Assembly (NCBI GenBank): GCA_030665705.1
Contig: DAOUZG010000143.1
Span: forward strand, 1-5,531
Direction: 5' to 3'
DNA length: 5,531 nt
Source: Deltaproteobacteria bacterium
Lineage (GTDB): Bacteria > Myxococcota_A > UBA9160 > SZUA-336
A model generated the notes under the pieces. That model saw only the letters and a program-made list of their open reading frames with translations. It did no database searches and was not told where the DNA came from. Positions within the stretch are counted from its first letter, which is position 1, and each line of letters opens with the position of its first letter. This document shows positions 1 to 5,110 of this stretch, one piece after another. The position numbers were made by a program, and so were the translations under genes.

Positions 1-224
1 ATTCTCGAGAGCCCGAAGATCAGCCCCATCGCGCCCGGCGCGATGAGCAGCACGTCGGTTGAGAACTTCATCAGGTAGAGGTTGACCAGGAAGAACATCC
101 CACCGACGCCGAGGGCGGGCGCGGCCCAGGTGATGATCGTCCGTAGCGGGACACGCTCCTCGATCCACGTCTCGGCCGCCGGGGCGGGCGGCACGTCAGA
201 GGCGAGTTTGGGGGCTTCGGTCAC
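1..224 (-). CDS. GPH/MelB-type MFS sugar:cation symporter, N-terminal part
   Basis: Only the first 74 codons are present; the rest lies beyond the left edge. A soluble N-terminal tail of about 28 residues with a Pro/Ala-rich stretch is followed by a first hydrophobic helix (about residues 30-52). Then comes YLMKFSTDVLLIAPGAMGL (50-68), matching the helix 1-2 junction of the glycoside-pentoside-hexuronide:cation symporters (a 'yFYTDVlGl.p...G' pattern). The family usually has about 450 residues and 12 helices, and imports sugars or related solutes with Na+ or H+ across the inner membrane. The helix-2 Asp residues of the cation site fall outside the window, so coupling ion and substrate cannot be judged. 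I chose GTG at 224 because GAGAGAA lies 9 bases upstream (234-240). An in-frame GTG at 242 would add six residues. The gene starts 27 bp after the oxidoreductase stop on the same strand, so it is probably co-transcribed. The family call is fairly firm; the substrate is unknown. Confidence 0.75.
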   Translation of the reverse strand, partial: MTEAPKLASDVPPAPAAETWIEERVPLRTIITWAAPALGVGGMFFLVNLYLMKFSTDVLLIAPGAMGLIFGLSR

Positions 225-251
225 GAGCGGCGATTCTCTCACGCTCGTCCG

Positions 252-1376
252 CTACAGCGCGGAACCACCCGTGATCCAGTCGGCCACGCGCTCGGCGATG
301 GCTCCTGCGGCGGTAAGGCCGGGCGACTCGATCCCGATCAGGTTCACGAGCCCAGGCGCCCCGTGTGCGCTCCCCTCCTCGATGACGAAGTCGCGAAAGG
401 CCTCACCCGGCCGCTGGAGCTTCGGTCGGACGCCTGCGAACTCCGGCGTCAGGTGCTCCGTTCGGATCTCGGGGAGATAGCGGGCGACTGCCTCGGCGAA
501 CGGCTCGGCCTTCTGCGGGTCCACGTCGTAGCGAGGCTGGTCGACGTACTCGACGTCCGGACCCAGCCGGTAACGCCCCCCGAGATCGGGCGTCACGTGG
601 ATTCCGAGCCCGCCGGACGCCGGGAGCGGGTAGACGGGCCGTTCAGTCAGGCGGCCAAGGGAAGGGACCGCGGCGAAGTAGTCCCCTTTGCAGGGGTGGA
701 TTCGCCATCCGAGCCGGTCGATGTCCAGTCCTGCCCACTGCGCCACGCGGTCTGCGCTCAACCCCGCCGCGTTGATCACCACAGGACTCCGAACGGAGAA
801 GCGATCCCCTTCCGCAGACTCCGTCTCAACAACCCACGCGTCGCCGTCTCGTTCCAGGGCGACGACAGTCGTCCGCAAGACGATCTGCGCCCCGTGAGCC
901 TCGGCCTCGGCCTGGTAGCTCGTGACCAGAGCACGGGCGTCGACGATCCCCGACTCGGGCGACCACAGGGCCCCCAGCGCCCGGATGCGCGGCTCGCGTC
1001 TGGATACCTCCCCGGCGGAGAGAAGCTCTACGGCCCCCGCGCCGTTCGCGAGGGCGCGCTCGGCCAGCGCACTCAGGCCCTCGAGCTCCTCGGGACTCGT
1101 TGCCACGACGAGCTTGCCGGTGCGCCGGTGGGGGACCCGGTGCTCGGAGCAGCGCTGGTAGAGCCGCTCTCGGCCCTCCACACACGTCCGTGCTTTCAGG
1201 GTCCCGGGGGGGTAGTAGAGGCCGGCGTGGATGACCTCACTGTTTCGGGAGGAGACTTCCTGGCCGACGCCTCCGCGCCGTTCCAGGACGAGGAGCGAGC
1301 GCTGGCGGCTCGCGAGGGCCGCTGCAGCCGCAAGCCCGATGACCCCGGCTCCGATCACGACCCCGTCGGCCTCCAT
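252..1376 (-). CDS. FAD-dependent oxidoreductase, L-2-hydroxyglutarate oxidase (LhgO/L2HGDH) type
   Basis: This 374-residue protein of the DAO/GlpD-like FAD superfamily closely follows L-2-hydroxyglutarate oxidases/dehydrogenases. Those enzymes oxidise L-2-hydroxyglutarate to 2-oxoglutarate and pass electrons to oxygen or the quinone pool at the inner membrane. Visible motifs are the Rossmann GAGVIG (9-14) with the ribose-binding acid at E32 (LVLERR), NSEVIHAGLYY (45-55, the family's FAD-contact block, compare NSGVIHSGIYY in human L2HGDH), SGIVDARAL (142-150), INAAGLSADRVA (201-212), GIHVTPDLGG (258-267), LGPDVE (271-276) and the C-terminal IESPGLTAAGAIAERV. Length is slightly short of the usual 400 or so but complete. 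ATG at 1376 is preferred because GAGGTG ends six bases before it. A GTG at 1385 in the same frame would add three residues but lies inside that ribosome-binding sequence. The gene is divergent from the AMIN-protein gene and upstream of the symporter. The family is secure; the substrate could be another 2-hydroxy acid. Confidence 0.88.
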   Translation of the reverse strand: MEADGVVIGAGVIGLAAAAALASRQRSLLVLERRGGVGQEVSSRNSEVIHAGLYYPPGTLKARTCVEGRERLYQRCSEHRVPHRRTGKLVVATSPEELEGLSALAERALANGAGAVELLSAGEVSRREPRIRALGALWSPESGIVDARALVTSYQAEAEAHGAQIVLRTTVVALERDGDAWVVETESAEGDRFSVRSPVVINAAGLSADRVAQWAGLDIDRLGWRIHPCKGDYFAAVPSLGRLTERPVYPLPASGGLGIHVTPDLGGRYRLGPDVEYVDQPRYDVDPQKAEPFAEAVARYLPEIRTEHLTPEFAGVRPKLQRPGEAFRDFVIEEGSAHGAPGLVNLIGIESPGLTAAGAIAERVADWITGGSAL

Positions 1377-1488
1377 CGACCTCACCTCGCCTGCGCGGAT
1401 CCGTGCGCAAACCTATAGGTTAAGAGCTGAATTGCCGATCCGTGCACCGGCAGCAGGCAGCTCAACCGTCCAGGGAGACGCCGGCGAA
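1377..1488. promoter_or_regulatory. Divergent promoter region between the oxidoreductase and AMIN-protein genes
   Basis: These 112 bp separate two divergently read genes and must hold promoters for both unless transcription enters from outside. The only AT-rich spot is centred on a perfect 12-bp palindrome at 1410-1421. Being symmetric, it presents TATAGG (four of six matches to a sigma-70 -10 box) to both strands: 1414-1419 for the plus gene and 1417-1412 for the minus gene. No convincing -35 hexamer sits 16-18 bp away on either side. Two imperfect direct repeats flank the palindrome. The Shine-Dalgarno for the minus gene is GAGGTG (1388-1383); for the plus gene it is GGGAG (1473-1477, 11 bases from ATG). 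Promoter presence follows from gene arrangement; the exact elements are inference. Confidence 0.45.
1396..1447. repeat. Imperfect 13-bp direct repeats flanking a palindrome (possible operator)
   Basis: Copy one (1396-1408, CGGATCCGTGCGC) and copy two (1435-1447, CCGATCCGTGCAC) match at 11 of 13 positions and share the unbroken core GATCCGTGC. Starts are 39 bp apart. The 12-bp palindrome AACCTATAGGTT at 1410-1421 lies between them. Paired sites around a symmetric AT-rich core between divergent genes are what an operator for a local regulator could look like, but no regulator gene is in the window and chance cannot be excluded at this length. Confidence 0.3.
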
Positions 1489-2574
1489 ATGAGAAGGGGA
1501 TCCACCCCAGCGGCCTTTCTGCTGGCCCTCCTACTGGGTCTCCAGGCGGCCGCCGAGGAGGCGGTTCCGCGGATCGTCGACGTGCGCGTGGGGCGGCACG
1601 CTGCCTACGACCGAGTTGTGCTCGAGATGGAGAGCGAGACGCCCGTGTTTCGCCTTCCGGCCGCTCCGGGGGAGGAGACGCTGCTCGAGATCCGGGCCCG
1701 GCCCCTCCTTCCACGCCAGGAGATCGTGACCGGCTCTCCGCGCCTCGAGGCACTGATTCTCGAGGAGACCCTCGAGGGGACGCGGGTCCGAGTGCGAAAC
1801 GGCGAGCGGAGCCTCCGGGTCTTTACCCTGAAGAGCCCTCCCCGTCTCGTAGTCGACGTTGCCGACGCCGGTGTGGACCCGTTCGACCCCCCGCCGGGTA
1901 CCGAGGCCGTGCCCCTTCTGGCGCCCGAGGAGCCGGGTCCCCTCGAGCCCCCGCTGGAAGAGGTGCCTCCCACCGAGCAGCTCCCGGAGGAGCCGGAGGC
2001 CGTCGAGGTCACGCCCGAGAAGGAGGCTCCGATCGAGCCCCTTCCGGAGGAGCCGGGGCCAGCTGAGGTGGCATCCGAGGAGCTGGAGCCCGCTGAGGTC
2101 GTACCCGGGGAGCGGGTGGCCGCTGAGATCACGCCGGAGGAGCCGATGCCCGAGCCGACTCCGGAGGTAGCGCCCCAGCCGCAGCCGGCGCCGCCCGAGC
2201 CAAGCGCTCTGCCCATGCCTCCCCGAGAGACCGCTCCCGAAGAGCCGGCTCCGGGAAGGGACGACCGCGACCGCTGGCTCGCATTGCTGGTCTGGGTCGG
2301 AGGGCCGTTGCTACTCGTGGGGCTCGGGCTCTACCTCACCCGCGGGCGACGGCGACCGCCGCCGGAGAGCGCGGAGCCGAGAATCCCCGAGTCGATCACG
2401 CCCGAGGAGGTCCTCAGCGCGAGCGACCGGCTGGACCTGCTGGAGAAGAGGATTGATGAGGAGGTCCGCTCTCGGATGCACCTCGAGAGCCGCGTCGTGC
2501 AGGTGCAGGAGGACCTGAAGGTGGTACGCGATCGCGTCAACCGCATCCCCCGCCGCGGCGAAGCGGCGTCATGA
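1489..2574 (+). CDS. AMIN-domain single-pass envelope protein with Glu/Pro repeat spacer and cytoplasmic coiled coil
   Basis: The 361-residue protein has a clear domain order. Residues 1-22 form a signal peptide (RR, then a Leu/Ala core, with an Ala-Ala-Ala cleavage site before E23). Residues 26-125 resemble an AMIN domain: IVDVRVGRHAAYDRVVLEME near the start and the closing PPRLVVDVAD (118-127). AMIN domains bind or localise to peptidoglycan in amidases such as AmiC and in secretin PilQ. Residues about 128-258 are a Pro/Glu-rich spacer containing eight decapeptide repeats (145-224). Residues 263-284 are a hydrophobic helix, followed by RGRRR, which by the positive-inside rule places the C-terminus in the cytoplasm. 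Residues about 311-353 are a charged amphipathic segment likely to form a coiled coil. ATG at 1489 is chosen because it immediately precedes the signal peptide and has GGGAG upstream; longer in-frame starts run antisense through the oxidoreductase gene. I recognise the domain but no named family. It may anchor or sense the cell wall and perhaps works with the nearby GspAB. Confidence 0.85.
   Translation: MRRGSTPAAFLLALLLGLQAAAEEAVPRIVDVRVGRHAAYDRVVLEMESETPVFRLPAAPGEETLLEIRARPLLPRQEIVTGSPRLEALILEETLEGTRVRVRNGERSLRVFTLKSPPRLVVDVADAGVDPFDPPPGTEAVPLLAPEEPGPLEPPLEEVPPTEQLPEEPEAVEVTPEKEAPIEPLPEEPGPAEVASEELEPAEVVPGERVAAEITPEEPMPEPTPEVAPQPQPAPPEPSALPMPPRETAPEEPAPGRDDRDRWLALLVWVGGPLLLVGLGLYLTRGRRRPPPESAEPRIPESITPEEVLSASDRLDLLEKRIDEEVRSRMHLESRVVQVQEDLKVVRDRVNRIPRRGEAAS
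1921..2160 (+). repeat. Eight tandem degenerate 30-bp repeats encoding an acidic Pro/Glu decapeptide
   Basis: Eight consecutive 30-bp units run in frame without gaps. They encode APEEPGPLEP, PLEEVPPTEQ, LPEEPEAVEV, TPEKEAPIEP, LPEEPGPAEV, ASEELEPAEV, VPGERVAAEI and TPEEPMPEPT. The rough consensus is x-P-E-E-P-x-P-x-E-V. At DNA level the best-kept parts are the CCSGAGGAG core and the GAGGTC-like end. The 80 residues contain 25 Glu, no Asp and only two basic residues, so the segment should be an extended, negatively charged rod. This resembles the Pro-rich spacers that let TonB-type proteins span the periplasm. The units are diverged enough that the array looks old rather than recently expanded. 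Confidence 0.85.
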
Positions 2575-2609
2575 CGCGCGTTAGAGCCGAAGACATCCCG
2601 CGTGGCCGG
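2575..2609. other. Convergent 3' junction, no clear terminator
   Basis: Only 35 bp lie between the stop of the AMIN-protein gene and the stop of the convergent pantothenate kinase gene. I find no GC-rich stem followed by a T tract on either strand. A 12-bp palindrome (GCGTCATGACGC, 2566-2577) overlaps the plus-strand stop codon but has no loop. Termination here is probably factor-dependent, or the two transcripts overlap. Confidence 0.4.
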
Positions 2610-3419
2610 TCAGCCCTCCGCGAGCGCGGCTGCACCGACTGCACCGCAGTAAGCCCCGTCCGGAAGGAACCGCGCATCGCGGCCCGACATCCGCGTCACC
2701 GCTGCCAGCACCTGCTGCAGAGCGGGGTTGTGCGACAGGGTCGATCCGCAGTACAGGACGAGTTCGGCGCCCGACTCGCGGGCAAGGGCCGCACAGATGA
2801 GTGCCACGTTCTCGCCGATCAGACCCACGATGGCGCTGGCCAGGTCGGCCGGACAGGTCGATTCGAGCTTCGCGAAATTCGACGCGGTGAGCTCCAGCGG
2901 CAGGGGAATCCCTCCGTGTGGATAGATGTCCCCGACCAGCAGGTCGACCGGTCTCCGATCGCCCTCGGCCGCCAGCTCCGCGAGCTTCTCGAACGAGTCG
3001 ACCCGCAGAAGCAGCCACCCCAGCCCCAGCAACGTCCCCCCGCCGAGGGCCGTTCCTCCCACCCGGCGAACCCCGGCGCCGTCCACCCCCAGGACGGACG
3101 TGCCGGTCCCGAGGCTGACGAGCAGGTACCCCGGCGGAAGTTTCACCCCCTCCTTGGACGCGAGAATCGGGGCCCCACGTCCCCAAGCCTCGAACTCCGG
3201 CACCCGCCGGACCGGGACCCCGTCAATCTCGTCTGCGAACCGGTGTGCCCCGCCTCCCGTGACCGCGATGCGGCGGGCCCCCACCCGCGCCACCTCCTCG
3301 GACACCCGCTCGATCTCTTTCGACGAATACGACCGGGTCCAGAGCGTCTTCTCCTGGTGGACGACCTTGCACAGCGTTGCGCCCGCGTCGATCCCGACCG
3401 TGGATCTGGGGATGGACAT
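2610..3419 (-). CDS. coaW: Type II pantothenate kinase
   Basis: The 269-residue protein is the length of Staphylococcus aureus CoaW and has the same order of ASKHA-fold motifs. These are phosphate-1 loop GIDAGATLCK (9-18), TGGGAHRF (54-61), PEFEAWGRG (74-82, probably carrying the catalytic Glu), phosphate-2 LVSLGTGTSVL (100-110), GGTALGGGTLLGLGWLLL (121-138), LLVGDIY (160-166), ASNFAKL (179-185), YCGSTLSHNPALQQ (223-236) and the end GAYCGAVGA. It should phosphorylate pantothenate with ATP, the first committed step to coenzyme A in the cytosol. Type II enzymes are known from staphylococci and eukaryotes, and the S. aureus enzyme resists CoA feedback; whether this one does is unknown. ATG at 3419 is the only sensible start, as the motif begins eight residues later. 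No Shine-Dalgarno is visible upstream on this strand, so translation may be weak or leaderless. It stands alone, convergent with the AMIN gene and divergent from gspA. Confidence 0.85.
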   Translation of the reverse strand: MSIPRSTVGIDAGATLCKVVHQEKTLWTRSYSSKEIERVSEEVARVGARRIAVTGGGAHRFADEIDGVPVRRVPEFEAWGRGAPILASKEGVKLPPGYLLVSLGTGTSVLGVDGAGVRRVGGTALGGGTLLGLGWLLLRVDSFEKLAELAAEGDRRPVDLLVGDIYPHGGIPLPLELTASNFAKLESTCPADLASAIVGLIGENVALICAALARESGAELVLYCGSTLSHNPALQQVLAAVTRMSGRDARFLPDGAYCGAVGAAALAEG

Positions 3420-3475
3420 CGGCCGAGGAGAGTACCAGCCGTGTGGGCGCTGCGCCGAAAGGGGGGCTAGCGGCG
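3420..3475. promoter_or_regulatory. Short divergent spacer between pantothenate kinase and gspA
   Basis: Fifty-six bases separate the two divergent start codons, so each promoter probably extends into or lies close to the opposite gene. The gspA Shine-Dalgarno is AGGGGGG (3460-3466), nine bases before ATG. Just upstream, GGCGC-T-GCGCC (3446-3456) is a perfect short inverted repeat that could be a small operator half-site pair or a leader hairpin. I see no credible -10/-35 pair. Confidence 0.35.
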
Positions 3476-5110
3476 ATGTACACCGATTTCTACCAGCTCG
3501 AGGAAAAGCCCTTCGCGTTGGTGCCCGACCCCCGCTACCTGTTCCTGAGCCGGTCCCACCGTGAGGCCCTCGCGCACCTCATGTACGGGATCGACGCCGG
3601 AGAGGGCTTCATCGTCGTGATCGGTCAGGTCGGGACCGGCAAGACCACCCTTGCTCGGACGCTGCTCGACCGCGTCGGGGAGAACCTCGAGGTCGGCTTC
3701 ATCTTCAACCCCAGCTCGAGTGCGGAGGAGCTCCTGGCTGCCATCAACCGGGAGTTCGGGATCCCGGCCTCGGGGGCGACGCGCACCGAGCTCATCGAGC
3801 AGCTCAACCGCTTCCTCCTGGAACGTCGTACCAGAGGTAAGCGCACGCTGCTCGTCATCGATGAAGCCCAGAACCTGGAGCCGGACGTCCTCGAGCAGAT
3901 CCGCCTGCTCTCGAACCTCGAGACGGAGCGAGAGAAGCTCCTCCAGATCCTGCTGTTCGGACAGCCCGAGCTCGACGAGAATCTCTCCCGACCCGACCTC
4001 CGGCAGCTCCGGCAGAGGATCACCATTCGCTGGTGCCTGCGCCCGCTCTCCCGATCCGAGACGCGGTCGTACGTCGCACACCGGCTTCGCGTCGCCGGGG
4101 CGGGAGAGGCGGAGTTCTTTACCCCTGGTGCGCTGCGCGCGCTCTACGGGGCGAGCAACGGCGTCCCCCGGCTCATCAACGCCGTCGCGGACCGCGCGCT
4201 TCTCGCCGGATACTCTTCGGGTCTTCGGCCGGTCGATGCTCGGATGGTCCGCGACGCTGCCCGGGAGCTTCCGGGTGTGCGCCGACTTCAGCTCGTGCCC
4301 CGGCAGCTAGTCGTGCGCGCCTCGGCGCTCGTAGCGGGTGGGATGCTGCTCGGTCTCGTCGTGACGCCCCTCGTTATGAACCCCGAGGTCGACCGAAGCG
4401 GACTCGCGTCCGTAGAAGGCGCGCCCCCCGCAGCGGTGCCGGGGCTCGCCTCGGCGGAGATGGGGCTCGAGATGGCGCTCCAGCTCCGGACTGCGGGTGC
4501 GACGGCGGCGGACGCGCTGAATACCGTGCTCTCGGAGTGGGGTTACGAGCCTCTTGGCAGCGAGGAGCTTCTTCCCGAGTACTTTCCCGGCACTCTCAGT
4601 GAGCAGACGGGGCTTCTCGTGCTCGATACCTGGTTCGACCTGGCTCGTCTCAAGCGCCTGAATCTCCCGGCCATCCTCGAGGTTGAGCCCGAGCCAGGCA
4701 TCCAGCGATACGTGGCGGTGCTCCGCCTCCAACCGGACGGCACGCTGGTTCTGCAGGACCAGGCAAGGGCCTTTCCGGTTTCCGAGGAGCGTCTCGGCGA
4801 GCTTTGGACCGGTCGCACCCTGCTGCTGTGGAGCAACTTCGAGTCGGTCCCCGCGATGCGCCTGGGGATGACCGGCCGAGCTGTGGAGTGGCTGCAGGGG
4901 CGCCTTCTCGGGCTGGGCTACCTCGGGCCCACCTCCATCTCCGGCGAGTTCGATGAGGTGACCGAGGACGCGGTCCGCCAGCTTCAGGCCGAGCACTCCC
5001 TCGATCCCACGGGCGAGGTCGGACCCGCTACGCTGATTACGATCTATCAGGCGCTTCGCTACGGGGCGCCGGTACTGGGTGGCAGTCGCGAAGGAGGGCG
5101 GCTCTCTTGA
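3476..5110 (+). CDS. gspA: GspA/ExeA-type secretin-assembly AAA+ ATPase with peptidoglycan-binding domain
   Basis: The 544-residue protein has the complete ExeA/GspA layout. The N-terminus MYTDFYQLEEKPFALVPDPRYLFLS is diagnostic. The AAA+ domain carries Walker A GQVGTGKTT (50-58), Walker B LLVIDEAQ (125-132, D129/E130), sensor-1-like LLFGQPEL (159-166) and the RLINAVADRALL helix (232-243). A membrane helix follows at about 279-301. Periplasmic residues about 330-453 resemble the C39-peptidase-like segment of GspA proteins but lack recognisable catalytic Cys and His. A PG_binding_1 domain occupies about 460-527 (LGMTGRAVEWLQGRL, then GEFDEVTEDAVRQLQ). In Aeromonas, ExeA with ExeB binds peptidoglycan and drives assembly of the type II secretin. 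ATG at 3476 is chosen for the conserved N-terminus and the strong AGGGGGG nine bases upstream; an ATG at 3377 would add 33 unrelated residues antisense to the kinase gene. The stop overlaps the gspB start. Pilus-linked or other secretin systems could also use this protein. Confidence 0.9.
   Translation: MYTDFYQLEEKPFALVPDPRYLFLSRSHREALAHLMYGIDAGEGFIVVIGQVGTGKTTLARTLLDRVGENLEVGFIFNPSSSAEELLAAINREFGIPASGATRTELIEQLNRFLLERRTRGKRTLLVIDEAQNLEPDVLEQIRLLSNLETEREKLLQILLFGQPELDENLSRPDLRQLRQRITIRWCLRPLSRSETRSYVAHRLRVAGAGEAEFFTPGALRALYGASNGVPRLINAVADRALLAGYSSGLRPVDARMVRDAARELPGVRRLQLVPRQLVVRASALVAGGMLLGLVVTPLVMNPEVDRSGLASVEGAPPAAVPGLASAEMGLEMALQLRTAGATAADALNTVLSEWGYEPLGSEELLPEYFPGTLSEQTGLLVLDTWFDLARLKRLNLPAILEVEPEPGIQRYVAVLRLQPDGTLVLQDQARAFPVSEERLGELWTGRTLLLWSNFESVPAMRLGMTGRAVEWLQGRLLGLGYLGPTSISGEFDEVTEDAVRQLQAEHSLDPTGEVGPATLITIYQALRYGAPVLGGSREGGRLS
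5091..5097 (+). promoter_or_regulatory. Strong ribosome binding site inside the end of gspA, for gspB
   Basis: AAGGAGG sits nine bases before the TTG at 5107, within the last codons of gspA. This near-perfect Shine-Dalgarno decides the start of the next gene, which has no ATG or GTG at the right place. The TTG overlaps the gspA stop as TTGA, so translation of the two is probably coupled. Confidence 0.8.

Noticed and set aside
363..1418. A 351-codon open frame on the plus strand, antisense to the oxidoreductase
   Set aside because: It is a shadow of a high-GC gene. The translation is Arg/Pro-rich with no recognisable motif, while the minus strand encodes a full FAD enzyme with all family motifs.
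1433..1452. Inverted repeat TGCCG/CGGCA in the leader of the AMIN-protein gene as a riboswitch or attenuator
   Set aside because: It has five-base arms with a ten-base loop and no alternative pairing or T tract; this is too weak to call.
1231..1488. Upstream in-frame extension of the AMIN-protein gene by 86 codons
   Set aside because: The extension runs through the start of the divergent oxidoreductase and would bury the clear signal peptide that begins at the ATG at 1489.
1605..2216. A 203-codon Ser/Gly-rich minus-strand frame across the Glu/Pro repeat region
   Set aside because: Its repetitive look is simply the complement of the 30-bp repeats in the real gene; there is no domain or supported start.
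2566..2577. Palindrome GCGTCATGACGC at the stop codon as a terminator
   Set aside because: It has no loop and no following T tract; a 12-bp palindrome in GC-rich DNA is weak evidence.
2571..3470. A 299-codon plus-strand frame starting within the end of the AMIN-protein gene (ATGA overlap)
   Set aside because: The ATGA overlap is attractive, but the product is Arg/Pro/His-rich without motifs and lies antisense to a complete pantothenate kinase.
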